Source: Actinomycetospora sp. TBRC 11914 (GTDB lineage: Bacteria; Actinomycetota; Actinomycetes; Mycobacteriales; Pseudonocardiaceae). From it: 64,000 bases of DNA. The notes beneath the pieces were generated by a model. The model searched no databases, was not told where the DNA came from, and was given only the letters and a program-made list of their open reading frames with translations. Below are positions 1 through 8,201 of this stretch, piece by piece (within the stretch, counting starts at the first letter, position 1; every line of letters begins with the position of its first letter). The translations under genes were made by a program, and so were the position numbers. The stretch is from contig NZ_JABBND010000001.1 of assembly GCF_012933465.1 (NCBI RefSeq), positions 682,001 through 746,000 on the forward strand. Reading direction: 5' to 3'.

Positions 1-1
1 G

Positions 2-1087
2 GATCTGCTCGGCGGCCCGGTCGTCGAGGGTCCCGCCGTGGCCGTCGGCCGGACCGACCCGGACGGCAGCGGCGTCGTCACCGGACTGGACGCGGCCACC
101 GGCGCGCCGGCCTGGGAGTACCGGCGGCCCGAGCCGCTCTGCACGCTGGGCAGCGGGTTCGGCGAGGTCATCGCGCTCTACCGCACGACGTCGCCGGTGG
201 GCACCTTCTGCAGCGACGTCGCCACCATCGACCCGTCCACCGGGCAGCGTGGTCCGACGCGCAACGCCGACGTCCGGCCGGGCACGCGCCTGCTCGCCGA
301 CGGCTCCCACGTCACCGCCACCGGGCGCGACTACCTCGAGGTCTGGCGCGACGACCTCGTCGCCACCCTCGAGTACGGCGCCCTGCCGACGCCGGTCCAG
401 TCGACCCCGCAGCCCCGCGCGGCCTGCCCGCACTCGTCGATCGCGGCGGGCGCCGACGCGGTCGCGGTCCTGGAGCGCTGCCCCGGCGAGACCTCGGACC
501 GGCTCTCGGTGGTGTCCGACAGCCCCGCCGAGTACGACAAGCCCGAGGACCGGTTCAGCGTGCTCTCGGGCGTCACGGGCGGCCGCCTGGTCGCGGTCGC
601 GGACGACCGCGTCGCCCTCGAGGCCCCGGACGGGACGCTGCGGCTCTACGACGGTGCCGGCACCCCGATCGGCACCGTCGGGCTCGGCCCGGCCGCGGGC
701 CCCGTCGGGCGGGCGGCGCAGGAGACCGCCACCGACCCGCCGGGCCAGACCACCGGTGTGCGGCTCGCGGGCCCGGTCCTGCTGTGGTGGACCGGGACGG
801 CGACGATCGGGCTCGACCCGTCGACGCTGCTGCCGCGCTGGACGCTGCCGGGCACGCTCGGGTCCGGCGCCGCGGTGACCTCCGACGTGCTCGGGGCCCC
901 GACGACGGTGCTCGTGCCCGTCCCGGGTGGCCTCGCGGTCGTCGACGCCGCCACCGGCGCGGCCCGCTCGACGATCCCGGTCGACCGCGGCGCCGAACCC
1001 CCCGGCCCGGTCGGGGTCGAGGTGGTCGGCAGCACCGTCGTCGAGCAGCGCGGCGCCACCGTCGTGGGCCTGCGACCCCCGCGCTGA
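2..1087 (+). CDS. PQQ-like beta-propeller protein, 5'-truncated
   Basis: The frame is open from base 2, so the real start lies upstream of the window; 361 residues are visible, ending at TGA 1085-1087. Short repeats of the PQQ/YWTD-propeller type are seen (VVTGLDAATGAPAWEY near the start, TIGLDPSTLLPRWTLPG and VVDAATGAARSTI near the end), each a beta strand followed by a D-x-x-T-G turn. Several cysteines occur in pairs, which fits an exported domain. No catalytic motif is visible. This is probably the extracytoplasmic part of a secreted or membrane-anchored sensor or scaffold protein; the N-terminus that would show an anchor is missing. Confidence 0.75.
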   Translation, partial: DLLGGPVVEGPAVAVGRTDPDGSGVVTGLDAATGAPAWEYRRPEPLCTLGSGFGEVIALYRTTSPVGTFCSDVATIDPSTGQRGPTRNADVRPGTRLLADGSHVTATGRDYLEVWRDDLVATLEYGALPTPVQSTPQPRAACPHSSIAAGADAVAVLERCPGETSDRLSVVSDSPAEYDKPEDRFSVLSGVTGGRLVAVADDRVALEAPDGTLRLYDGAGTPIGTVGLGPAAGPVGRAAQETATDPPGQTTGVRLAGPVLLWWTGTATIGLDPSTLLPRWTLPGTLGSGAAVTSDVLGAPTTVLVPVPGGLAVVDAATGAARSTIPVDRGAEPPGPVGVEVVGSTVVEQRGATVVGLRPPR

Positions 1088-1150
1088 GGCGACCCCACCG
1101 GCGACCGCTGCCACACCGCGGACCGGCCCCGATGCGGCACACTGTCGCGG

Positions 1151-2101
1151 GTGGCCCCGGCGCGTGAACCCCTCCCGGTCCGCGTCGACGAGGCGCCCCC
1201 GACCGGGCCCGGCACCGGCCAGCTGACCCCGCACCACGCCGCCCGCATCGACCTCCCCACCCCGACCGGCCCGCTCGCCGCGCTGCGCGCCGAGGCCCGC
1301 CCACGGGCCGACGACGAGCCCTGGGACGCGGTGGCGGTGCTGGTCCCGGGCTACTCCGGGTCGAAGGAGGACTTCGCGCCGCTGATCGACCCGATCGCCC
1401 ACGCCGGGATCGGGGTCCTCGCGCTCGACCTGCCCGGCCAGTACGAGTCGCCGCCGCTGCCCGGGGAGCTCGACCACCGGCCCGGCCCGCTCGGGCTGCT
1501 CGTCGCCGACGTCGTGCGGACCGAGGCCGCGGCGGGACGGACGGTCCTGTTGCTCGGGCACTCCTTCGGCGGTCTCGTGGCACGGGCCGCCGTCCTGTCC
1601 GGCGCCCCGGCCCGCGGCCTCACGCTCATGGACTCCGGGCCGGGCGAGCTGCCGATGGGACCGCGTCGCAGCCGTCTCGACATCCTCGAGCCGGTGCTGC
1701 GCCGCCGCGGGCTCGACGCCGTCGTCGCGCTGCGCGAGGAGGCGGGTGACTGGGAGGCCGCGGACCCCGCCGTCGCCGCGTTCCTGCGCCACCGGCTGGC
1801 CAGGTCGTCGCCCGCGGCGCTGCTCGGGATGGGCGACGCGCTGCGCGGCGAGCCCGACCGGGTGCCCGAGCTCGTCGCCGCGCTGCGCGGCCGCCGGCTC
1901 GCCACGCTCGTCGTCTGCGGGATGAACGACGACGCCTGGCCGGTCACCACCCAGCGCACCATGGCCGACCGCCTGGAGGCCGAGTTCGCGGCCGTGCCCC
2001 GCGCCGCGCACTCCCCCAACGTCGAGAACCCGCAGGGCCTGCTCGACGTCCTGCTCCCCACGTGGCGCACCTGGCTGCGCGAGGACACGCTGGAGCCATG
2101 A
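1151..2101 (+). CDS. alpha/beta hydrolase
   Basis: A 316-residue alpha/beta-hydrolase fold protein. The nucleophile elbow GHSFGG puts the catalytic serine at about residue 138; VLVPGYSGSKEDF is the oxyanion-hole strand, D in CGMNDDAWPV is the likely acid and H in PRAAHSPNVENP the likely base. The GTG start at 1151 lies 7 nt behind a weak CACACT box. The stop overlaps the next start as ATGA, so it is translationally coupled to the MpaB-like gene and, through it, to kynureninase. The substrate is unknown; a formamidase role is an inference from context only, because the HGGxW motif of arylformamidases is absent. Confidence 0.85.
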   Translation: MAPAREPLPVRVDEAPPTGPGTGQLTPHHAARIDLPTPTGPLAALRAEARPRADDEPWDAVAVLVPGYSGSKEDFAPLIDPIAHAGIGVLALDLPGQYESPPLPGELDHRPGPLGLLVADVVRTEAAAGRTVLLLGHSFGGLVARAAVLSGAPARGLTLMDSGPGELPMGPRRSRLDILEPVLRRRGLDAVVALREEAGDWEAADPAVAAFLRHRLARSSPAALLGMGDALRGEPDRVPELVAALRGRRLATLVVCGMNDDAWPVTTQRTMADRLEAEFAAVPRAAHSPNVENPQGLLDVLLPTWRTWLREDTLEP

Positions 2102-2943
2102 CGTCCTGCGCGCTCCCGGCGGATCCCGAGCTCGGGTACTTCGGGCCCGGCAGCGCGACGTGGAAGGTGATGGCCGACCCGGCGGCGGGCGCCGGCGGTC
2201 TCGCGGCGCTGTTCGTGCAGGCGCTGCACCCGCGGGCGATGGCCGGGGTCGCCGAGCACTCGGACTTCTCCACCGCGTTCTGGCCGCGCCTCTCGCGGAC
2301 GGCCGAGTACGTCATGACCGTGACCTTCTCGCCCCGCGACCGGGTCGACGCGGTCGCGGCGAAGGTCCGTGCGGCGCACGAGTGGGTCCGGGGCGTGGAC
2401 CCGGTGACCGGCCTGCCCTACCGGGCCTCGGACCCGGACCTGCTGCGGTGGGTCCACGTCACCGAGGTGTGGGGGTTCCTGGACGCGGTGCGCCGCGCCG
2501 GGGCGGGGCTGTCCGACGCCGAGGCCGACCGGTTCCTCGCCGAGCAGGTCCGGGCGGCGGAACTGCTGGGGGCCACCGACGTCCCGGCGAGCCGGGCCGA
2601 GGTGGCCGACTACTTCGCGGCGGTGCGCCCCGAGCTGCGGGCCTCGGGCACCAGCCGGCACGCGGTCCTGCGGCTGCTGGCTCCGCCGATGCCGACGCGG
2701 GTCCAGCTCACCACCCCCGCCCGGCCCGCGTGGACCGCGATCGCCACCCTCGGGTTCGCGCTGCAGCCGCGCTGGGCGCGCCGCATGCACGGGCTGCCCG
2801 GCCTCCCGACCACCGATCTCGCCGCCGACCTCGCCGTCCGGGCCCTCCGCACCGCCGTCCTCGCGCTGCCGGAGACCTGGCGGCACGGGCCGACCGCCCG
2901 CGAGGCCCTCGCCCGGGGACGCCCGGTCGGGGACGCGGCGTGA
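2098..2943 (+). CDS. MpaB/rubber-oxygenase family (DUF2236) protein
   Basis: A 281-residue protein with the DUF2236 signature: FVQALHPRAMAGVAEHS, a conserved RLSRTAEYVMTVTFS segment, H-x-W-V-x-G (AAHEWVRG) and LLRWVHVTEVW. Family members that have been studied (latex-clearing protein, fungal MpaB) are b-type heme or oxidative-cleavage enzymes, and the conserved histidines are candidates for heme ligands. The start is the ATG overlapping the upstream stop (ATGA); an ATG 36 nt earlier is less likely. Its own stop overlaps the kynureninase GTG. The substrate is unknown. Confidence 0.85.
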   Translation: MTSCALPADPELGYFGPGSATWKVMADPAAGAGGLAALFVQALHPRAMAGVAEHSDFSTAFWPRLSRTAEYVMTVTFSPRDRVDAVAAKVRAAHEWVRGVDPVTGLPYRASDPDLLRWVHVTEVWGFLDAVRRAGAGLSDAEADRFLAEQVRAAELLGATDVPASRAEVADYFAAVRPELRASGTSRHAVLRLLAPPMPTRVQLTTPARPAWTAIATLGFALQPRWARRMHGLPGLPTTDLAADLAVRALRTAVLALPETWRHGPTAREALARGRPVGDAA

Positions 2944-4229
2944 CCACCCCCGACGTCGGGACCCGGTTCGCGGCGCGGGCCGCGGAGCTCGACGCCGCCG
3001 ACCCGCTGCGACCGCTGCGGGACCGGTTCGTGCTCGCCGGCGACGTCGTCGCCTACTTCGACGGGAACTCCCTCGGGCGCCCGCTGCGGGTCACCGGCGA
3101 GGCGCTCGCCGCGTTCACCGCCCACGACTGGGGCGAGCGGCTGATCCGCAGCTGGGACGAGGAGGTCGGGGCGAGCGGAGCGACGGGGGGAGGCTGGGTG
3201 GATCTCCCGGCGGCGCTGGGCGACCGGCTCGGCGCGCTGCTCCTCGGCGCGGCGCCCGGCCAGACGCTGCTGGGCGACTCGACCAGCGTGTGGCTCTACA
3301 AGCTCGCGCGGGCCGCCGTCGACGCGGCCGACCCGGCCCGCGACGAGATCGTGCTCTCCGACGACGACTTCCCCACCGACCGCTACCTGCTCGAGGGCAT
3401 CGCCGCCGAGACCGGGCGGCGGCTGCGGTGGATCCCGACCGACCCCGCGGGCGGGGTCTCCCCCGAGCAGGTGGCGGCGGCCGTGGGGCCGCGCACCGCG
3501 CTCGTCGTGCTCTCCCACGTCGCCTACCGCTCCGGCTTCCTCGCCGACGCCGCGACGATCACCGGGCTGGTGCACGACGCGGGAGCGCTGGTGTGCTGGG
3601 ACCTCTGCCACTCCGTGGGGTCGGTGCCGGTGGCGCTGGACGCCTGGGGCGCCGACCTCGCCGTCGGGTGCACGTACAAGTACCTCGGCGGCGGGCCGGG
3701 CTCACCGGCGTTCGCCTACGTCGCCGCGCGCCACCACGAGGCGCTGCGCCAGCCCGTCCAGGGCTGGTTCGGGCGCGCCGACCAGTTCGCGATGGCCGCG
3801 GGCTACGTCCCGGCCCCGGGCGTGCGCCGGTTCCTCTCCGGGACGCCGCCGGTGCTCGCGCTGGTGCCGGTGCGGGCGGGGCTGGACGTGTACGCGGAGG
3901 CCGGGATCGGGGCGGTGCGGGCCAAGTCGGAGGCGCTCACGGCCTTCGCGGTGGAGATCGCCGACGAGGTCCTCGCCCCCCTCGGCGTCGAGCTCGCCTC
4001 GCCGCGGGACCCGGCCCGGCGCGGCGGCCACGTGACGCTGCGGCACCCGGACGCCGAGGCGGTGGTGGCGGAGTGCCGGCGCCGCGGGGTGGTGCCGGAC
4101 TTCCGCGCGCCGGACGGGATCCGGGTCGGGCTGGCGCCGCTGTCCACGTCGTTCACCGAGGTGGCGGCGGGGCTGTCCGAGGTGCGCTCCGCGCTCGTGA
4201 GCACCAACTGTCGGTATAGCGACAGTTAG
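2940..4229 (+). CDS. kynU: kynureninase
   Basis: A 429-residue fold-type I PLP enzyme, the usual length of kynureninase, which cleaves L-kynurenine (or 3-hydroxykynurenine) to anthranilate and alanine. FDGNSLGRP near residue 40, a Trp-Asp pair in HDWGERLIRSW, VLSHVAYRSGF, CWDLCHSVGS and CTYKYLGGGPGSPAF, which holds the PLP lysine at about residue 247, are all family hallmarks. GTG 2940 overlaps the previous stop. The last residues (ALVSTNCRYSDS) are encoded by palindromic repeat A1, so the native C-terminus may have been replaced when the repeat arrived. It is the third gene of a tightly coupled three-gene operon. Confidence 0.93.
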   Translation: MTTPDVGTRFAARAAELDAADPLRPLRDRFVLAGDVVAYFDGNSLGRPLRVTGEALAAFTAHDWGERLIRSWDEEVGASGATGGGWVDLPAALGDRLGALLLGAAPGQTLLGDSTSVWLYKLARAAVDAADPARDEIVLSDDDFPTDRYLLEGIAAETGRRLRWIPTDPAGGVSPEQVAAAVGPRTALVVLSHVAYRSGFLADAATITGLVHDAGALVCWDLCHSVGSVPVALDAWGADLAVGCTYKYLGGGPGSPAFAYVAARHHEALRQPVQGWFGRADQFAMAAGYVPAPGVRRFLSGTPPVLALVPVRAGLDVYAEAGIGAVRAKSEALTAFAVEIADEVLAPLGVELASPRDPARRGGHVTLRHPDAEAVVAECRRRGVVPDFRAPDGIRVGLAPLSTSFTEVAAGLSEVRSALVSTNCRYSDS

Positions 4230-4252
4230 TGCTCACGGGCGCGAAGCGCACC
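4181..4252. repeat. palindromic repeat family A, copy A1
   Basis: Inner arms 4197-4213 and 4220-4236 (17 bp, one mismatch) flank the hexamer gtatag; outer arms (ggtgcgct... / ...agcgcacc) extend the hairpin to about 72 nt. It contains the kynureninase stop and ends just before the stop of the convergent membrane-protein gene, so it probably acts as a bidirectional terminator. Confidence 0.85.
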
Positions 4253-4257
4253 TCTAC

Positions 4258-4782
4258 CTATCGCCACCAGAACAGCGTCAGCACCGCGAGCACGTCGACC
4301 GGCACGACGAGCGCGGCCACCGTCGCCGCCCACACCGGCGTCCGCCGCCACGCCGCGAGCCCCGTCGCGGCGAGCGCCACGACCGCCCCCACGACGTGGC
4401 CCACGAGGACGCCCCACCCCGGCCCCACCGCGCCCAGCACGAGCGGCGCGACGACCACGACGAGCGTGAGCACCATCAGCCCGCCGGTGAGCACCCGCGC
4501 GGCCTCCACGAGCCGGTGCAGCGCGGTGGGCCGGTGCTTGCCGATCGGGCGCCCGAACGCACCGGTGCGGACGCCCGTCACCACCGTCGGGTAGGCGTCC
4601 GGCACCGCCTGCAGGCGGCGCGGGGTGGCCGTGCGGGTCGCCTCGGCGGGTCGCGTCGGGTCCGTCGCGCCGCCGGTCTCCCCGGTCGACGGCGCGGGTG
4701 CCGTCGGGACGCCCGCGGGCGGCGTGGGGATGCCGTCCGGGGGCGTCGGGTCGTCCGGGGGGAGCGCGGCGTGGCCGGTCAT
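4258..4782 (-). CDS. membrane protein with proline-rich N-terminus
   Basis: A 174-residue protein: the first ~70 residues are rich in Pro/Thr/Ala and probably disordered and cytoplasmic. Three or four hydrophobic helices follow (VLTGGLMVLTLVVVVAPLVL, a GVLVGHVVGAVVALAATGL segment, then VAALVVPVDVLAVLTLFWW). I do not recognise a named family. It converges on kynureninase across repeat A1 and lies 37 bp downstream of the nuclease gene on the same strand. Confidence 0.7.
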   Translation of the reverse strand: MTGHAALPPDDPTPPDGIPTPPAGVPTAPAPSTGETGGATDPTRPAEATRTATPRRLQAVPDAYPTVVTGVRTGAFGRPIGKHRPTALHRLVEAARVLTGGLMVLTLVVVVAPLVLGAVGPGWGVLVGHVVGAVVALAATGLAAWRRTPVWAATVAALVVPVDVLAVLTLFWWR

Positions 4783-4819
4783 CGGGGGCGGGTTCCTCGC
4801 AGCGGGTTCGGGAGGGTGG

Positions 4820-5671
4820 TCAGGGGGCGAGCAGTGCCCACGGGGCGAGCGGCGGGGCGGCGGCCCGGCCCTCGGGACAGTGCCGGCGCACGTCGCAGCG
4901 GGCGCACCGCGGCCCCGGGGAGGGCGGGAAGAGCGCCTCCGGGTCGCCGCCCGCGGCGAGCGCCGCGTCCGCGGCCGCCATGTCGACCGCCGACTCCTCG
5001 GCCCGGCGCCGGTGGCGCCCGAGGGAGGCCTCGTCGTGGACGGTGCTCGCGACCGTGCCCGAGGGCAGGTGGTGCAGCTCGACCCGGCGGCACGTCCGCC
5101 GCAGCGTCCCCGCCGCGGCCAGCGCGTAGAGGGCGAGGGCGCGGGAGGACCGGGCGTCGTCGGGCGAGGGCACTCCGCGCCCGGTCTTGTAGTCCACGAC
5201 GACGGCCTCGCGGGCGCCGTCGTCGCCGGTCGCGGCGTCGATCCGGTCGACGCGGCCCTCGGCCACGATGCCGCCGATCGGGGCGGCCACCCACCGCTCG
5301 ACCCCGAGCGGCTCGCCGAGGCCGGCGCCGTGCTCCTCGACGTACCGCGAGACCCACCCGCGGGCCCGCGCGCGGTACTCGCCGGCCTGGGCGTCGTCCC
5401 GGAACCCCTCCGAGGACCAGTGCCGTTCGACGAGCCCGGCCGCCCGCTCCGGCGAGCGCCGGGCCGCGGGGAGCTCGAGGAGCGCCCGCAGCGCGTTGTG
5501 GACCACGGCGCCGAGGGTGGCGTGCGCCCAGGCGCCCCCGCGCGGCGGGGCCGGGCGGTCGAGGTAGGTCATGCGGTAGCGGCGGCGGCAGTCCTCGAAG
5601 ACGGCGAGCCGGGCGGGGGTGACCTTGACCAGAGGAGAGGGCATGTCCTGGAGAGTCAGCTGCCCGCTCAT
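4820..5671 (-). CDS. RecB/Cas4-like PD-(D/E)xK nuclease
   Basis: A 283-residue protein with the RecB-nuclease (PDDEXK_1) core: GRVDRID followed by VVVDYKTGRG carries the D...D-x-K metal-binding residues, and VVHNALRALLE is motif I (HxxL region). One Cys near the N-terminus (FEDCRRRYR) and a C-terminal CARCDVRRHC form the four-cysteine pattern that holds an Fe-S cluster in AddB and Cas4 nucleases. ATG 5671 was chosen because it begins MSGQLTLQDM, 11 nt after the upstream PHP gene; a second ATG at 5644 is possible. There is no CRISPR context, so a general DNA-repair role (actinobacterial Rv2119-type) is more likely. Confidence 0.85.
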   Translation of the reverse strand: MSGQLTLQDMPSPLVKVTPARLAVFEDCRRRYRMTYLDRPAPPRGGAWAHATLGAVVHNALRALLELPAARRSPERAAGLVERHWSSEGFRDDAQAGEYRARARGWVSRYVEEHGAGLGEPLGVERWVAAPIGGIVAEGRVDRIDAATGDDGAREAVVVDYKTGRGVPSPDDARSSRALALYALAAAGTLRRTCRRVELHHLPSGTVASTVHDEASLGRHRRRAEESAVDMAAADAALAAGGDPEALFPPSPGPRCARCDVRRHCPEGRAAAPPLAPWALLAP

Positions 5672-5682
5672 CGGTTCCGAGC

Positions 5683-6540
5683 TTATTGCCCACCGACCAC
5701 GACGTCCGCACCGGTAGCCCGCGCGACGAGCGTGTCGAGCGCCTCGGGCGCCGTCGTCTCCGCCGCGATCCGGACCGTCTTGCGGGTCCCGTGGTAGTCG
5801 CTGGACCCGGTGACGACGAGGCCGAGGTCCGCCGCGAGCGCGCGGAGCCGGTCGCGGTCGGCCAGCGAGTGGTCGGGGTGGTCGACCTCCACGCCCACCA
5901 GCCCGAGCGCGGCCATGTCGACGATCACCGACTCCTCGACGACCCCGCCCCGCTTGCGCGCCCACGGATGCGCCCACACCGGGACCCCGCCGGCCGCGCG
6001 GATGACCCCGATGGCCTCCGCGATCGGGGTGTCGGCCTTCGGCTCGTAGTAAGGCCCGTCCTTGTGCAGGAACGTCTCGAACGCCGCCGGCACCGACTCC
6101 ACGGCGCCGAGGTCGACCAGCGCCTGGGCGACGTGGGGCCGGCCGACCGGCGCGCCGGTGCGGGCGGCGATCGCCGCCGGGTCGACGTCGTACCCGGCGG
6201 CCCGCAACCGCTCGGTCATCACCCCGACGCGCCGGGACCGCTCGCCCCGCAGCCGCTCCTGGTCGGCCAGGACCGCCGGGTCCGCGGGGTCGAAGAGGTA
6301 GCCGAGCAGGTGGGCCGACACCTCGCCCCCGCGCCCGTCGGGGGAGCTCGTCGAGAACTCCGCGCCGCGCAGGAGCCGGACGCCCGCCGGGACGGCCGCC
6401 GCGGCCTCGTCCCATCCCGCCGTGGTGTCGTGGTCGGTCAGCGCGAGCGTGGTGACGCCCGCCGCGGCGGCCAGGCGAACGACGTCGGCCGGGGCGTCGG
6501 TGCCGTCGGAGGCGGACGAGTGCAGGTGGAGGTCGATCAC
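5683..6540 (-). CDS. PHP-domain metal-dependent phosphoesterase
   Basis: A 285-residue protein that starts directly with the PHP signature MIDLHLHSSASDGT and continues with LALTDHDT, GAEFST, GVPVWAHPWARK and SSDYHG, i.e. the histidine/aspartate ligands of the trinuclear metal site. Length and motifs match the YciV/RNase AM-type phosphoesterases that act on 3',5'-nucleoside bisphosphates or short 5' RNA ends; the exact substrate is inferred. GTG start. It lies 11 bp upstream of the RecB-like nuclease in the same direction, suggesting co-transcription. Confidence 0.88.
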   Translation of the reverse strand: MIDLHLHSSASDGTDAPADVVRLAAAAGVTTLALTDHDTTAGWDEAAAAVPAGVRLLRGAEFSTSSPDGRGGEVSAHLLGYLFDPADPAVLADQERLRGERSRRVGVMTERLRAAGYDVDPAAIAARTGAPVGRPHVAQALVDLGAVESVPAAFETFLHKDGPYYEPKADTPIAEAIGVIRAAGGVPVWAHPWARKRGGVVEESVIVDMAALGLVGVEVDHPDHSLADRDRLRALAADLGLVVTGSSDYHGTRKTVRIAAETTAPEALDTLVARATGADVVVGGQ

Positions 6541-6609
6541 GGGCCGGGGGTACCCGGCGTCGTCGGCGTCCTCGATGTCACGGCGTCACGGGCTCAGGGG
6601 CTCAGGGCC

Positions 6610-7119
6610 TCACGGACGGCTGGGCGTCTGCCGCTTCTCACCGAACACCAGCTCGGAGATCGCCTCGTAGACCTCTTCGGGGTCGGGGAGGAAGTCGATC
6701 CGGTTGAGCGCCTGGATCTGGCCGGCGGACTCGATGACCATCGTCCCGTAGCCGAGCATGCGGCCGTTGAGGGTGCGCTCGAACGTCAGGTCGGTGACCT
6801 TCCCGAGCGGCATCATGCCGACCTTCTGCGTGAAGACGCCCTGGGTGAGCATCACGCGCTTGTCGGTGATGACGACCTTCTCGACCCACCACTCGCTGAC
6901 CTTGTAGCAGGCCTTGACCAGCACCAGCAGGCCGCCGTACCAGAGGAGGTTGGAGAGCACCGGGCCCTCCGGGAGCAGCGCCGCGGCCACCATGAGGATC
7001 ACCATCAGGACGGTCGCCTGGATGATCTCGTTCATGATCACGACCCAGTGGCGCCGGAACCGGATGACCCGCCGCTCGGTCGGCAGGACGTACTCGTCGA
7101 CCTCACGAGGTGCCAGCAC
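6610..7119 (-). CDS. PH (bPH2) domain membrane protein
   Basis: A 169-residue protein with two N-terminal membrane helices (about residues 29-75: IIQATVLMVILMVAAALL and LLWYGGLLVLVKACYKV), then a bacterial PH-like domain (VVITDKRVMLTQGVFTQKVG... PLGKVTDLTFERTLNGRMLGYG). This is the YdbS/YdbT-like bPH2 arrangement. GTG 7119 is preceded by a strong GGAGGGGAG box. Function unknown; such proteins are thought to organise membrane complexes. Confidence 0.85.
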   Translation of the reverse strand: MLAPREVDEYVLPTERRVIRFRRHWVVIMNEIIQATVLMVILMVAAALLPEGPVLSNLLWYGGLLVLVKACYKVSEWWVEKVVITDKRVMLTQGVFTQKVGMMPLGKVTDLTFERTLNGRMLGYGTMVIESAGQIQALNRIDFLPDPEEVYEAISELVFGEKRQTPSRP

Positions 7120-7176
7120 GGCGGTCTCCCCTCCTGCCCCGACGCGGGGCCGAGGGAAGCGTACCCCGCTCCGGGG

Positions 7177-7335
7177 TCAGAACAGGTGACGCAGGAACGT
7201 GATGATCGACAGCGCGATGTCCTCGAGGAAGTGGAGGATCTCCAGGACGAAGTTCGCCGCCTGGGCCGGCGCCGAGATGATCCAGAACAGCACGAAGATC
7301 ACGACGATCGCGCCCACGACCTTCTTCACGTCCAC
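7177..7335 (-). CDS. small single-pass membrane protein
   Basis: About 52 residues if the GTG at 7335 (VDVKKVVGAIVVIFVLFWII) is used; a GTG at 7380 would add 15 Gly/Val-rich residues but has no ribosome-binding site. One N-terminal hydrophobic helix ends in SAPAQAAN, which resembles a signal-peptidase site, followed by an amphipathic helix (FLEDIALSIITFLRHLF). Similar short proteins starting with a KK-VG membrane segment occur in many actinobacteria, without known function. It sits between the PH-domain gene and maoC, all on the minus strand. Confidence 0.6.
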   Translation of the reverse strand: MDVKKVVGAIVVIFVLFWIISAPAQAANFVLEILHFLEDIALSIITFLRHLF

Positions 7336-7402
7336 GCCGCCGGAGCCTAGGCCCAGGCCGTGACCGACCGTGACCGACACACCGGAGCGGGTGGACCCCG
7401 GT

Positions 7403-7918
7403 TCAGCGCTCCTGCGGCACCGGGCGGTTCGGCTGCTCCGCGGCGAGCGCGGCCTCGGCCGACTCGGTGACCGGTCGCTTGGGGACCATCACCTTGCGCC
7501 GGTAGATGCAGACCACCACGCCGTCCTGGTTGTAGCCGATCGTCTCGACCTGGACGACCCCGCGGTCGTTCTTCGAGCTCGACTCCTTCTTGTCGAGCAC
7601 GGTGGACTCGCCGTAGATCGTGTCGCCGTGGAAGACCGGCTTCACGTGGCGCAGCGACTCGACCTCGAGGTTCGCGATGGCCTTGCCCGAGACGTCGGCG
7701 ACCGACATGCCGAGCAGCAGCGAGTAGACGTAGTTCCCGACGACGACGTTGCGCCCCTGCTGGGTGCCCTCGGCGTAGTGGCTGTCGAGGTGCAGCGGGT
7801 GGTGGTTCATCGTGATCAGGCAGAAGAGGTGGTCGTCGTACTCGGTGACCGTCTTGCCGGGCCAGTGCTTGTACGTGGCACCGACCTCGAACTCCTCGAA
7901 GTACCGACCGAACTGCAC
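7403..7918 (-). CDS. MaoC-family acyl dehydratase (enoyl-CoA hydratase type)
   Basis: A 171-residue single hot-dog domain. FGRYFEEFEVGATYKHWPG at the start, then ITMNHHPLHLDSHYAEGT (hydratase-2 motif region with catalytic Asp/His) and GVVVCIYRRKVMVPKR at the end match the actinobacterial MaoC proteins found beside FadE19 and CitE (Rv2499c type). GTG 7918 has an AGGGAG ribosome-binding site 8 nt upstream; longer readings of this frame are not supported. The acyl-CoA dehydrogenase at 12967 and CitE-like lyase at 14351 are probable pathway partners even though CorA and MFS genes intervene. Branched-chain acyl-CoA or C5-dicarboxyl-CoA breakdown is inferred. Confidence 0.88.
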   Translation of the reverse strand: MQFGRYFEEFEVGATYKHWPGKTVTEYDDHLFCLITMNHHPLHLDSHYAEGTQQGRNVVVGNYVYSLLLGMSVADVSGKAIANLEVESLRHVKPVFHGDTIYGESTVLDKKESSSKNDRGVVQVETIGYNQDGVVVCIYRRKVMVPKRPVTESAEAALAAEQPNRPVPQER

Positions 7919-7994
7919 GTGTCCACTCCCTGAACGTCGAGACGTCGTCGTCGTGCCCGGGCCGTCCGCGCAGCGCAGCGCCCGTGACGACCCG

Positions 7995-8000
7995 TAGGAT
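7995..8000 (+). promoter_or_regulatory. candidate -10 box for corA
   Basis: TAGGAT fits the actinobacterial TANNNT consensus. If transcription starts about 7 nt downstream, the corA mRNA has a leader of nearly 300 nt that contains the 22-codon ORF at 8133. No clear -35 box is seen. Confidence 0.35.
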
Positions 8001-8132
8001 GGACCATCGTGTGAACGCCCGTGTACGCACGGACGCGTGACACGTGTGACACCGGGACCACCCCGGCGACGGCCCGGCCGTCCTCGGTGGGGTCCGTCAG
8101 GAGCCCGCGGCGGGACGACCGAGGAGGTGGAC

Positions 8133-8201
8133 GTGGCCAGGACCGACCAGCAGAGCGCCGATCCCGGAAGTACCGGCCGCGTCCTCGCGAGGGGCCGCTG
8201 A
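8133..8201 (+). CDS. possible leader peptide upstream of corA
   Basis: Twenty-two codons from GTG 8133 to TGA 8201, preceded 4-5 nt upstream by GAGGAGGT, one of the best ribosome-binding sites in the window. It ends about 100 nt before the corA start. The peptide (VARTDQQSADPG...) is not notably rich in Pro or acidic residues, unlike the known Mg2+-sensing leader peptides. It may be a regulatory upstream ORF or chance. Confidence 0.3.
   Translation: MARTDQQSADPGSTGRVLARGR

Noticed and set aside
573-1583. Long antisense ORFs over the first two genes
   Set aside because: Arg/Pro/Gly-rich translations with no domain, typical shadow frames of GC-rich coding DNA.
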